Assembly: GCF_003443615.1 (NCBI RefSeq)
Contig: NZ_CP031967.1
Location: forward strand, 1,426,001-1,490,000
Origin: Alteromonas sp. BL110
GTDB lineage: Bacteria; Pseudomonadota; Gammaproteobacteria; Enterobacterales; Alteromonadaceae
Direction of reading: 5' to 3'
Length of the DNA: 64,000 nt
How positions within the stretch are numbered: position 1 is the stretch's first letter; each line of letters starts with the position of its first letter. The position numbers and the translations under genes are program-made. Below are positions 12,614-24,500 of this stretch, piece by piece. The notes below the pieces were generated by a model. The model ran no database searches. It saw only the letters and a program-made list of their open reading frames with translations, and was not told the origin of the DNA.

Positions 12614-15600
12614 CGATCACCTCCATTTTCAGCCTGCGTACGTCATCATCCGTTAATGGCCTGTCTTGGGGGTTCTCTGGAACAGGCACATTTTGGGCAG
12701 GTAAGCTAATGTCTTTACTGTTACGTTCAACTTCATCGAACTTAGGTTCTTTTATGGTACCCGTTACGCGATAGTTCACATTTGAAATGACTTTCGCAGA
12801 GGTCAACACTTGGTCAATGGCAAGGGCAGCTAATGCGGTAGGCGGCGTTGCTAAAAAATACACAAGAAACGGAAGGTTCCCGGTTACATTGGGCGCGAAC
12901 GACACGTTGTAATTTAACCCACCCGTATTTAAATCGGTGAAGCCGGTAATTTCTATTTCCCCAGCGCCGCCGTCAATTTCAGTATCGTCAGTATACGCTT
13001 TGCCGTTAACAATGCTTAAGGTGCCGCCCATGTCGTCGTAGAAAAAGCCTTTGGCAAAAACGTCTCGAAAATCAAGGCTCAGCTTTCTTACTAACGAGTT
13101 TAAGCTAAATAGAGTAAAAATACGCGAGCCCTTGTCACTTAACTCTGTAAGATAACCATCAGACAGCGACCACTCTACGTTACCGTTAAGCTGCTCAAAC
13201 CCAAAGTCCATTGGCGCATTGGGCCAGTTAATGTCGAACTGAACATTTGCACTAGAGTCTTTAATTCCCGATTCAACGCCGTACTCTTTCAGCATTTGCC
13301 CAACATCTGGAGACGTTAATGTCCCGTTTAACGCGCTTTTAACCTCGCCGCCAATGTGCTTCCAGTAACCCGTAGCGGTTAGGTTGCTTTCATCAGACTT
13401 CACTAAGAGCTGGCGTATGGCTAGACCACCATCTTCTTTCGCAACGTCTAACGTTACTTCACCTAAATCAATACCATGCACGCCACAAGACTGGCAGTAA
13501 AAATAAATGGGGGGCAGCGTGTTGGGGTCAATACTATAAGGTGACTCATCTTCCTCAATTGGAGCAACGCCAGTAGCGGCTAACGCGTTATTATTATCTG
13601 CTGTGGCAGATGCTTCAGGTTCAGCAGGTTTATCTAACGACAAGTAGTCGGCATTTACTTCAATGCCTTGCTCATCTAAATCACTGTTGATGCGAATAGT
13701 TGCTCTAGCCTGAGGTGAAGCGAGGTCTAAGATCCAATCCTTATTGCGCTCAGTTGCGTTCAATTCTGCCTTTTTAATGGTATGACCGGCAAGATTAAGC
13801 ATGTCGGCTTTAGCAAATATACGCGAGGGTGTTCCGAACAGGTTCGTGCGCTTACCTTCAGTAATTTTTGATTGGCTAGCTAACTGATCATTAGTTTTTG
13901 CAGAGGCATCGCCGGTGTCTTTCCCTTTGCCAGAAAGTAACATATCGATAGTGCTAAACCACTCTTGTACATCGGCTCGAGCCAAATTTGCACTGATACT
14001 AAAACCGGTTCCAATATTGGCAATATCGCTTTCACCCAGAGCCAAATGCGCCCGCGAGAACTTCATTTCTTTGTGAGGAAGCACGCCGTCAAAACGGATA
14101 TTGCTGCCAAGCGTAGCTTTAACGTTCGATGCTTTACCATCGCCAGTGCTTATTATTTGTAGAGGAAAGCTACTGCCAGCTGAAGTATCGAAGGGAGCAG
14201 GTAATATACTTTGTGTTGCCGTTAAATCTGCCGTGAGATTTGCGGAATATTCAAAGCCATCTTTAGAAAGGGTAAGTTCTACTTTGGTATTCCAATCACC
14301 TTCACCATCGATGTACTCAGTGAGGTCCGTGTTTACATAGTTAGCCAGCGGGTGGACATGCCAACGTCCATCTAGTTCTACGTTGAGATCGTACATGTCG
14401 CCCTGCCTGCCAGACAGCGACAAATTCACCGGCTGCTGAAGAAATTGGGCGGTAAGACCGCTTGCGTCTATATCTCCATTAGTAAACGACACATCACCCG
14501 ACGCTTTATCAAAAAGCATGTTAGTTTTTGTGATATAGACAGGGTTATTGGATAAATGCGCGATACCCGATGCCACCACATCTTTGCCTTTAAAAGGTAT
14601 ATCTAATTTAATATCAGCAGACAGGGGCCCGCTAATTTGCACATCATCGCTTAATACCTTACCCAGCGAATTTTTAAGGGATGAGTCCATCATTAGCACC
14701 GTAAGCGCCTCACCAGAACCTTTGCCGGTGGCATAGATTTCCAAGCGAGTACCAGGCTTAAAGCTTGGTATAGCAGCCGACATATTGCTTATTTTTACAT
14801 CGGCAAGGGTTGCACTTGGGCTTTCCATCACTAAGGCATTGTTCACAAAAAACAAAGACAAATCTAAGTTATTGAGCGCAGGCCAGTTAGGCGCAAAAAG
14901 AAAATCCCCTTGCTTAATATCGACATAAGCTTGGAAAATACCGGTATTGTCTTCAAAGGGGAAGTCACTTGTTCGGCCATGCCACAGCACACGCGCATTT
15001 GTAATTTCGCCATCGCCAGTAAAGGCTCGAGTAAGATATTTGTCGGTATTAGCACCCATTAGGGAAGTCGGAAACAGGCTACTCACTTCATTTAAAGCCA
15101 GCGGGCTTACATCGACATACAGCGACATAAACCCCGTTGCCGTATTCAGTTTAAACTGTGGATGCAAAGTAACAGCATCGCTATCTAGTAGCATGTCACT
15201 ACCTTTCACTATCCACTGTTTCTCTGTTTGGCCTGCTTGCTCTGGATAAATATAAAATCGAGATTCAAGCTGCTTTATATTGATGTCTTTTTTGATGACG
15301 CCATCAGCGCTTAACACGCTATCGTGACTTTCTAAGTAAACGGCACCATTATTTTTATACCAAAAGAGCTCGGCGTTGAGGGAAGAAAGCCCCGGTACCT
15401 TGTCCGTTTTATCCCACTGCAAATCGAGTACTTTAGCGGCCAAAGAAGGCTGGCCGTTATGCAGTTGAATTTGCAATGTAGCTAACTCACCTTTTGGATT
15501 TAGCCCGCGTATTTCTTCTTCACTGGTATCATCCATAAAAAGGGGTAATAGCAATAAAAAGGGGTTAATTTGCACGGGCTTCATGGTATTTATCAGCACG

Positions 15601-16601
15601 TCACCGTTTGCACTAATGCTACCAATAAGATCGGTGGTCAGTGATTCATTGCTGGAATTAAGCACGAGCTGATCGACTCTGACATTCCAACCGCCCTGAT
15701 GACTTTCAGGGTTTGGTAACGCCTGAAGACTGCCACCGCTGACGCCCGTTACCGTTTTCGCGCGGCCACTCCCCCATTCCAAAAGGCTTTCACTTAGCTC
15801 GGCTTGTATACTGGTAATTTCACTTTGAGAAAAGTGAGTCCATACCTCGAAGTTTGCACGACTTTGAGCTAACGGACGCTTCGTTTTAATCAGATCGCTT
15901 ACCCAAGGAGAAATATCAAGCTCTTCGGCTTTGGCGTAGAACACGCCTTCAAACTCTTCTCGCTTTCCCGTTATATCAATAATGAAAGAGGCTGAATTCG
16001 CGGCTAAATCTGCCACTTTCAGTTGCCCTAAACCTTGGTGCCTTTCTTCATCGTTGTTCCAGGATAAGCTCTCTATATCAAAGGAATTGGTTTCGCTGAA
16101 ATGGGTAACAGAAACCACACCATCCTCTAGCGAGAAGCTTTGAAGTTGCTCTAGAAAAAGCCTCTCAAGGGCCTTCACCACGGGAAAGTTATTTTTACCG
16201 TCACCAGAAAGGCGGTCAGCATCAATATCGAGTTCTAAGCCCCGAAGTTCAAAACGATTGGATGAAATGAGCTGATGGCGTAGCGATTCCCAAAAATCTA
16301 GCTCAACATAGATTTGTCTGATATCCAACGCCACGGGGGATGCATCATTTTTAGCCAGCGACACAGAATTGAGCACAATGCTGGGCCCACTGCGCTGCCA
16401 AACAGCATGCACACTTTTAATGGATAGATTTACGCCATACTGCTCATTTATATAATTTTCCAACAAGTGTTTGTTGTGCTCAATATGCGGCAGAGCATAG
16501 CGTGCAGCGCTTAAAACAAGCGCGAAAAGTACAAGCAATACGGCAAGTAGTAGCCAAAACTTCTTAAGTAGATAAGCGGCTACCGACGAAAAATTTGTCA
16601 C
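12606..16601 (-). CDS. yhdP: YhdP family AsmA-like phospholipid transport protein
   Basis: Large envelope protein of 1331 residues (E. coli 1266). One N-terminal membrane helix (about 13-35, KFWLLLAVLLVLFALVLSAARYAL) anchors a long periplasmic beta-rich part that ends with an AsmA-like C-terminal region (about 1150-1300). In E. coli YhdP, TamB and YdbH together carry phospholipid from inner to outer membrane. A CQSC motif near residue 1035 could be a periplasmic disulfide. Start codon is GTG at 16601 with AAGG upstream. It lies between rng and the nitrilase in the usual order. Confidence 0.92.
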   Translation of the reverse strand: MTNFSSVAAYLLKKFWLLLAVLLVLFALVLSAARYALPHIEHNKHLLENYINEQYGVNLSIKSVHAVWQRSGPSIVLNSVSLAKNDASPVALDIRQIYVELDFWESLRHQLISSNRFELRGLELDIDADRLSGDGKNNFPVVKALERLFLEQLQSFSLEDGVVSVTHFSETNSFDIESLSWNNDEERHQGLGQLKVADLAANSASFIIDITGKREEFEGVFYAKAEELDISPWVSDLIKTKRPLAQSRANFEVWTHFSQSEITSIQAELSESLLEWGSGRAKTVTGVSGGSLQALPNPESHQGGWNVRVDQLVLNSSNESLTTDLIGSISANGDVLINTMKPVQINPFLLLLPLFMDDTSEEEIRGLNPKGELATLQIQLHNGQPSLAAKVLDLQWDKTDKVPGLSSLNAELFWYKNNGAVYLESHDSVLSADGVIKKDINIKQLESRFYIYPEQAGQTEKQWIVKGSDMLLDSDAVTLHPQFKLNTATGFMSLYVDVSPLALNEVSSLFPTSLMGANTDKYLTRAFTGDGEITNARVLWHGRTSDFPFEDNTGIFQAYVDIKQGDFLFAPNWPALNNLDLSLFFVNNALVMESPSATLADVKISNMSAAIPSFKPGTRLEIYATGKGSGEALTVLMMDSSLKNSLGKVLSDDVQISGPLSADIKLDIPFKGKDVVASGIAHLSNNPVYITKTNMLFDKASGDVSFTNGDIDASGLTAQFLQQPVNLSLSGRQGDMYDLNVELDGRWHVHPLANYVNTDLTEYIDGEGDWNTKVELTLSKDGFEYSANLTADLTATQSILPAPFDTSAGSSFPLQIISTGDGKASNVKATLGSNIRFDGVLPHKEMKFSRAHLALGESDIANIGTGFSISANLARADVQEWFSTIDMLLSGKGKDTGDASAKTNDQLASQSKITEGKRTNLFGTPSRIFAKADMLNLAGHTIKKAELNATERNKDWILDLASPQARATIRINSDLDEQGIEVNADYLSLDKPAEPEASATADNNNALAATGVAPIEEDESPYSIDPNTLPPIYFYCQSCGVHGIDLGEVTLDVAKEDGGLAIRQLLVKSDESNLTATGYWKHIGGEVKSALNGTLTSPDVGQMLKEYGVESGIKDSSANVQFDINWPNAPMDFGFEQLNGNVEWSLSDGYLTELSDKGSRIFTLFSLNSLVRKLSLDFRDVFAKGFFYDDMGGTLSIVNGKAYTDDTEIDGGAGEIEITGFTDLNTGGLNYNVSFAPNVTGNLPFLVYFLATPPTALAALAIDQVLTSAKVISNVNYRVTGTIKEPKFDEVERNSKDISLPAQNVPVPENPQDRPLTDDDVRRLKMEVIDG

Positions 16602-16627
16602 ATTTTGCCTTCGTATACGTTAATGCA

Positions 16628-18094
16628 TTACATCATGACGACGTCGTACTTATCCTGATTGTACAGTGTTTCGGTTTGAACCTTGATCTGTTTAGACACA
16701 AATACTTCAAGTTCCGCCAGCATATGAGACTCTTCACCCATTAAGGCTTCTGCCACTTTTGGTGATGCATAAACCACAAACTTGTCTGCGTCGTAGGCGC
16801 GATTCACCCGTACAATTTCACGCATAATTTCAAAGCAAATGGTTTCAATTGTTTTTACTGTGCCACGGCCTTTGCACACCGGACATTCACCACACAGTAT
16901 ATGCTCAATGCTTTCACGGGTGCGCTTACGGGTCATTTCAATAAGCCCTAGCGCAGTGAAACCGTGAATATTTATTTTAGCTCTGTCCTTGTTCGTCGCC
17001 ACTTCTAATGAGTGTAAGACACGTCGTTTGTGGTCTGGTTCAATCATATCGATGAAGTCGATGAGGATCATACCGCCTAAATTACGCAATCTCAGTTGGC
17101 GAGCAATCGCCTGCGTCGCCTCAATATTAGTGTTAAAAATCGTTTCTTCTAAGTTTCGGTGGCCAACAAAAGCGCCCGTATTGATATCGATAGTGGTCAT
17201 GGCTTCGGTCTGGTCGATAATCAAATAGCCGCCTGATTTTAAGTCTACACGACGCTCTAGCGCTCGTTGCGCTTCGTTTTCCACATCATACAAATCAAAA
17301 ATGGGTCTATCACCCGGGTAGTACTCGAGTTTGCCGTTCATTTCAGGCACGTACTCCTTGGTGAACTGGTGTAGTTCGTTGAATGACAGTTTCGAGTCGA
17401 TACGAATTCTGTCTAACTCTGTACCTACAAAGTCTCGTAACACCCGTCGCGCAAGCGGTAAGTCTTCGTAAAGCACGTTCGACTTGCGCTTTTTCATTCG
17501 AGACTGAATTTTATCCCACAGTCTTCGCAAAAACGCGGCGTCTGACTGCAATTCATTTTTACCCACGCCTTCTGCAGCGGTACGAAGAATAAAGCCGCCG
17601 TTCTCATCACAAAACTCTTGTACAAGAGATTTTAAACGCTCTCTCTCTGACTCTTCTTCAATGCGTTGCGATACACCAACGTGGGTTACCGAAGGCATAA
17701 ATACAAGATAACGACTTGGGATAGTGATATCTGTGGTAAGGCGCGCTCCTTTGGTACCGATGGGATCTTTTACCACTTGAACCACGATATCTTGACCGTC
17801 ACGCACCAGCTCGCGTATGTCTTGCTTTTGAATATGACTGGCCGAGACTTCTTCAGCGATTTCATTATGGATAACGATATCAGAGGCATGTAAGAACGCC
17901 GCTTTTTCTAAGCCTATATCTACAAATGCCGCCTGCATGCCCGGCAATACACGACTTACTTTTCCACGATAAATATTGCCAACTAAACCCCGTTTAGTAT
18001 GACGCTCAACGTGAATTTCTTGCAGTATTCCGTTTTCAATAAGCGCCACCCGTGACTCTGACGGGGTAACGTTAATAAGCAGTTCAGCACTCAC
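16628..18094 (-). CDS. rng: Ribonuclease G
   Basis: Endoribonuclease of the RNase E/G family that trims the 5' end of 16S rRNA and helps mRNA decay. 488 residues, against 489 in E. coli. An N-terminal S1 domain is embedded at about 35-120 (VGNIYRGKVSRVLPGMQAAFVDIGLEKAAFLH). Catalytic magnesium aspartates are in TTIDINTGAFVG and LIDFIDMI, and the zinc-link cysteines in CGECPVCKGRG. It has none of the long C-terminal scaffold of RNase E. The GTG start overlaps the maf stop as GTGA and is preceded by GGAG. Confidence 0.96.
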   Translation of the reverse strand: MSAELLINVTPSESRVALIENGILQEIHVERHTKRGLVGNIYRGKVSRVLPGMQAAFVDIGLEKAAFLHASDIVIHNEIAEEVSASHIQKQDIRELVRDGQDIVVQVVKDPIGTKGARLTTDITIPSRYLVFMPSVTHVGVSQRIEEESERERLKSLVQEFCDENGGFILRTAAEGVGKNELQSDAAFLRRLWDKIQSRMKKRKSNVLYEDLPLARRVLRDFVGTELDRIRIDSKLSFNELHQFTKEYVPEMNGKLEYYPGDRPIFDLYDVENEAQRALERRVDLKSGGYLIIDQTEAMTTIDINTGAFVGHRNLEETIFNTNIEATQAIARQLRLRNLGGMILIDFIDMIEPDHKRRVLHSLEVATNKDRAKINIHGFTALGLIEMTRKRTRESIEHILCGECPVCKGRGTVKTIETICFEIMREIVRVNRAYDADKFVVYASPKVAEALMGEESHMLAELEVFVSKQIKVQTETLYNQDKYDVVMM

Positions 18095-18696
18095 GATACT
18101 ACTCCAAATTCATTCAGTCCAAATGCATTAAGTAATTGGCGGGTTTCGTATAGCGGTAGGCCTATTACGGCACTTGCACTACCGTTGATAGAGACCACAA
18201 ATTCACCACCAATACCCTGAATAGCGTAACTCCCTGCTTTATCAGCAGGTTCTCCTGTTTCCCAGTATGCGTCAATTTGCGCATCCGTCAATGCTGCAAA
18301 AGTTACAGACGTAGTAATGACTTGAGTCTGTTGCTGAGCGTTATCGAGTACACAGATAGCAGTAAGTACGTCATGAGTTTTACCAGAAAGCATGGTAAGG
18401 ATGCGTTTTGAGTCGGCTTTATCTTCGGGCTTACCCACACTTTGCCCGTTGAAAGATATCAGGGTGTCGCTAGCTAAAATGAGTTTGTCCTTCGTCATTG
18501 CTTGCTGAGACACTAACTGCGCCTTTACTGCTAGGGCTTTTTCAGTAGCAAGCCTTGCTACAAGCTCCAGCGGTGGTTCATTGTCACGGGGCGACTCATC
18601 AATATCGGCAGCTTGTATTGTATGGGCTATGTTCATTTGCTTGAGCAAAGCAGTGCGTCGTGGTGAGGCTGACGCTAACACTACCGATTTTGTCAT
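18091..18696 (-). CDS. maf: Maf-family nucleoside triphosphate pyrophosphatase (YhdE type)
   Basis: House-cleaning pyrophosphatase that hydrolyses dTTP/UTP or modified nucleotides. 201 residues with the Maf signature VVLASASPRRTALLKQM at the N-terminus, the phosphate-binding lysines (VARLATEKAL), ILASDTLISFNG and the motif KPEDKADSKRILTMLSGKTHDVLTA. Placement between mreD and rng identifies it as the YhdE rather than the YceF branch. Four-base overlap with rng. Confidence 0.93.
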   Translation of the reverse strand: MTKSVVLASASPRRTALLKQMNIAHTIQAADIDESPRDNEPPLELVARLATEKALAVKAQLVSQQAMTKDKLILASDTLISFNGQSVGKPEDKADSKRILTMLSGKTHDVLTAICVLDNAQQQTQVITTSVTFAALTDAQIDAYWETGEPADKAGSYAIQGIGGEFVVSINGSASAVIGLPLYETRQLLNAFGLNEFGVVS

Positions 18697-18732
18697 TGGC
18701 TTACCTTTGGTTTAATCGTGAAGGTGTTTACA

Positions 18733-19209
18733 TTAAGAAATTGATAGTTGTCTACGCGTGCGCCTAAGGAGCCAAAACACCCACGGCCAAAGCACCATAG
18801 ACGTTAAAACTGGCCACAGGTAATCGACTTGGAAATAGATATCCGTTAAGAGGTGCTGAACCCAAAACGTCAATAAATGGTAAAGCGAAGCAAGTAGACC
18901 AATGATAATTGCCTGCTGCCACACGGAGTAATTTCTGAGCCTCTGGTAATTGGCAGCCAGCACATAAACACAAATACTCAAACCAAAGCTGTGAATGCCC
19001 AATGTTGTGCCGACGAGCACATCCATTGCAACGCCAGTTAGGAATGCTACCCCAACGTTCACTCTGTGGGGTAATGCCATACTCCAGTATGCCAGCACAA
19101 CGAGCACCCAGTCGGGGCGGTACACATCGACTTGAGTGGGCAAAGGAACAATTTGCAGTACCAGCGCCACTAGCAGGCTTAACCAAATAACGAGGTTACG
19201 TTTACGCAT
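18733..19209 (-). CDS. mreD: Rod shape-determining membrane protein MreD
   Basis: 158-residue, very hydrophobic inner-membrane protein of the elongasome, with about five predicted helices (RNLVIWLSLLVALVLQIVPL at the N-terminus; WVLVVLAYWSMALPHRVNVG with the conserved PHRVN). Works with MreC to link the MreB filament to peptidoglycan synthesis. Its ATG overlaps the end of mreC by eight bases. Confidence 0.94.
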   Translation of the reverse strand: MRKRNLVIWLSLLVALVLQIVPLPTQVDVYRPDWVLVVLAYWSMALPHRVNVGVAFLTGVAMDVLVGTTLGIHSFGLSICVYVLAANYQRLRNYSVWQQAIIIGLLASLYHLLTFWVQHLLTDIYFQVDYLWPVLTSMVLWPWVFWLLRRTRRQLSIS

Positions 19210-20104
19210 CTGAAGACTCTTCCTCGTTGGTAGCAGGTTTATTTACCTTTTCATCCTTATCTGGCTCAGACTTTTGAGATGGGCCATCTTCATGCCATAA
19301 AAGCAAAAGATGGCGAAGTCTGTCTAAATTCGCCATCGGTGTAACAATAACCCGAGCAAAAGGGCGACTTTCATCTCTCACTACCTGTTTGACCGTTGCT
19401 ACCGGGTAACCTTCTGGAAATACTTTACCCAAACCCGATGAAATAAGCGTATCCCCTTCTTGAATATCGACGCTGTGCGGTACATGCTCAAGATACAGCT
19501 CGTTCAAAGCCCCGCTGCCGGTGGCAATAAAGCGGATATCATTTCGAAGAGAGCGCACGGGAATGGCATGCGTCACATCAGCAATCAGCAATACGCGACT
19601 GTTGGTTGACCCCACTTCCATGACTTGGCCCACAATGCCTTTTTCATCTAGGACCGGTTGCGATGGATATACCCCATCTATTGCCCCTTTATTAATGACA
19701 ACCTGCTGACTATAGGGATTTTTATCTACCGCCATCAGTTCGGCAACCATCTTTTTTGAAGATAGACGCACAGGTGCTTGCAGCAATTCTCGAAGCTGTG
19801 CGTTTTCTTTTTCGATAACCTCGAACTGCTGAAGTTTTTCACTCATCAACAGCAGTTGATTGTTAAGCGTTTGGTTTTCTGCAAGTAACTGTTCTTTAGA
19901 GGTAAGGCGTTGTGCGCTTTCGCTAAGCATCAATCCGGGAAGATTAGCAATGTATTGAAGTGGGCTCATTAAGGAATTGAGGTACACCCGCGTAGACTTG
20001 AAGCCATCCATTTTATGATCAACAAATATCAGTGTTACTGACAGCACAAGCGCCAGCGTAAGCCTGATATTTAGAGAAGGGCCGCGAGTAAAAATAGTAT
20101 CCAT
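19202..20104 (-). CDS. mreC: Rod shape-determining protein MreC
   Basis: Periplasmic scaffold of the elongasome. 300 residues: short cytoplasmic start, one membrane helix about 10-27, coiled coil about 60-108, then the double beta-barrel domain (VDKNPYSQQVVINKGAIDGVYPSQPV; GDTLISSGLGKVFPEGYPVATV). A polar Lys/Glu-rich tail follows. It lies 37 bases after mreB and overlaps mreD. Confidence 0.95.
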   Translation of the reverse strand: MDTIFTRGPSLNIRLTLALVLSVTLIFVDHKMDGFKSTRVYLNSLMSPLQYIANLPGLMLSESAQRLTSKEQLLAENQTLNNQLLLMSEKLQQFEVIEKENAQLRELLQAPVRLSSKKMVAELMAVDKNPYSQQVVINKGAIDGVYPSQPVLDEKGIVGQVMEVGSTNSRVLLIADVTHAIPVRSLRNDIRFIATGSGALNELYLEHVPHSVDIQEGDTLISSGLGKVFPEGYPVATVKQVVRDESRPFARVIVTPMANLDRLRHLLLLWHEDGPSQKSEPDKDEKVNKPATNEEESSDA

Positions 20105-20141
20105 GATACAAATAAGGCAACCTTACGGTTGCCTTTCCTGT

Positions 20142-21541
<1,400 letters not shown>

Positions 21542-24500
21542 TTAATTGTTAATTTGCTCACGCTTGTAAATGATATTGTCGTTCCCTCTATAAACACCGT
21601 AGGTTAGCGTGGCGCTAGGCGGATTATCAGCTTCGCCATCCCCATCCCAATCCCACAGTAACCAAGCGTCAGGGGTATAAGTCACAGAATAATTACCCGC
21701 CCCATTTGGCGATGATAAACGCATGCCTTCACCGGTGGTATACGCCCCTTCATTAAGGGTTCCGTCTTCAGAGGAAACTAGCTCACCGGAAGCGTCATTG
21801 ATATTTGCGTGGGCAAAATCTGTGCAGCTATCATACGTATTTATGCGCCACGTTTGACCATCCCAGTATTGGGTGCGAAGGGGAAGCAACAAGGCTTCAT
21901 CAGCTCCGCCGTAATTGTTTATTAGCGTGGCTCGGCCATAGGCGAACATTAAATCGTTATCAATAATGGCAACACAATCGCTATCACAAGAAATGTTATT
22001 TACCGTGGCACCATCAATAAGTGACGACGCAAACGTTAGCACTAGCGACGTATCCTCAAAAGGTCCGTCTGTATCTGTTGCAGAACTCCCCAAACGCGTA
22101 AATATCACGTCGTTATCGATAACACTCAATACACCTGTAGCCCCGCTTTGCGGCCACATGCCGGTATCGTCATTAATAAGCCTGTCTAGCCTTGTTAGCG
22201 GCGTGTCGTAGGCAATCTCTAGCCCCATAGCGTTTAACTTATCAAAACCTGCAAAGTAGTTCTGAGTAACCGAGCCCAAATGATTTGTTGCAGCAAGGGT
22301 ATAGGTAACGCTCTGAAGCGGTTGGTCAAAGTAAGTAAAGTTTCCATTTGCACTACAAGCTGGGGTCACTTCGCCAGACAAAGTAAAGTTTGAGGGCGCA
22401 AAACGACCTACGTTCGATGCTAAGCCTGTTACTGTAGTACTAGCGAGGTAGTTACTTGTGGCGGCAATACTTATTATCCCGACTTCACTGTAATTTAACG
22501 CTATATTTAATTCACTTTCATCATCAAAGAGTACACCGCTTTCAGCTCCAGCTAGCGTACCTGTGGCTCCACCTGCTGGTAGTGAAGTGGTAGGCGAAAG
22601 CGAAACGCTTCCAGAGAAATGCTCTGCCGTGCGGTTGTTTTGCAGTTGCCCATAATTATCGGGAATACCATCATCATTGGCGTCTTCACCATCAACCCAC
22701 TGCACACTTTTTATCCCTAGAATAAAATCTTCACCCGTTAATTTAAGTAGTGAATCGTTGGCGTTGTTCGCATAGCCATTTGGGTTTGTCGCACTACCTG
22801 AATCGTCTAATATATCAAGAGCAAAACCAAACGGCCTAACTATGAAAGTATTGGATGATCCAGAAATAGGACTACGATCAGCAATTTCAGCACTTAGGGA
22901 TAGTTCGCCAGCATCAGGATACTGAATAGAAAAAATAGCCTGCGAATTATCGTCAAACTGTAGCGAGAATGTCTCTGAACTCGTTCCTAGTTCATATTCA
23001 TTGCCATTATTTTCAAATACCAGTTTATTTGAACAGGTAGACGCGCTTCCACAGTTGTAATTCAATTCAACATCTACAAGCTTGTTTCTAAGTAAGTCTG
23101 TATCTCCACAAGCCTCAATAGCATATTGCTTCTCGTTGAAGCCCACATCCGAAGGCTTACCTGACAATTGAGTGAGCAAGGTATCATTATTGTCTGTAAG
23201 GTTTTTAAAGGTAAGGCCATCAGCTTCAAAATTTACCTTGCAGCTATTGAGGTTTACCTCTGCGCCACCGATAAAGCATCGAAGCTGTGACGAAGGCGAT
23301 TCGCCTGAAGTAGCGAGCGTGGGGTCATTTCCGTTTAGGCTATCTATGGTAAGTGATGTTTGCCCAATGAAGGTAACACTGTCGCTTGGCGCCCATGTAT
23401 AATTGTTGGAGCTTGGTAATAGGCCTACTGTTGCGCTTTGAGAATACAACAAGTCACAATTAACGTCCGCACACGCTTTTAATGTCACTTCTTTCGCGGC
23501 ACAACTACTGCCCCTATTGTCGGCTAATTCAAATCGATAGTGATTCAATACCTCGATAACTTCTCGCCCGCAAATGCCCGGTATATTGCTTGGAACGGCC
23601 GTTTCTTGAACACTTAACGCTGCTTGCGAGTCTATACCACCACCTGCGGTAAAAGAGCCCACAATGGTTTCGCCTGATACATTTACAAACGTTATACTTC
23701 CTGTTGCAAGCACTACAGCCTGTGGATTTGAACCATCAATCACTACATCGCCGTTGACATAGATAGCAAGGTAAGCGCCGTCAGCGACATTTATGCTTGC
23801 ATCTACCATCGAGAAAATCGTTGAAACCCCTAAAGGGTTATCCCCCGGATCATTGATATAAATTCGCGTTGGTGCAATAACATTATAAATGCCCAACCCC
23901 ATGTTAACGGTAGTTCGACTGAAGTAATAATCCCCGGCTAAATCCCCCGGCGTAATTCCTGGGCCACTGTCATCAATAGTAATGGAAGGTATAGCACGCG
24001 CTTGAGATTCACTTAGCGCATCCGTATTTGAAGGAAAGCATGCAACGGCATTTTCACCACACTTAGGAAAAGTCTCGGCAGTATCTGAATCACTAGTAAT
24101 ACCTAGGGTAGTTAAAACCCCACCGTTATCATCAAAGACTCGGCTATCAGCGCCTAGATAAATTTCAGAGCCTCCGAAGGTAGCCAAAGCGCCGGGGAAA
24201 GCAACCTCACAGCTAGGGAATTCGCCACTAAAAACAAACTCCGAAGTCATCGCAATGATACTGGCATCTTCTGGGTCGTGATTTCGTTCACTATCAAGAC
24301 TTCTGTCCTCGTCAACGCGAAGACCTAAACGGTTACTATTTACACCACAGCTTCTCAACCATCCCCCATCGCCACCGTTGCGACTAATTTTACTGGCAGC
24401 AACAAGAGGCGTTTGGGCATAATTATTTCTATAAAAATTGTACGTACACCTGTCACTCCACCCCACTATTTGGTCATCGGCAAAGAATGCTTCCCAATCA

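Noticed and set aside
18764..19186. Second minus-strand frame of 140 codons within mreD
   Set aside because: mreD in the other frame has the expected membrane helices and length; the alternative is Cys/Arg/Ser-rich without known features.
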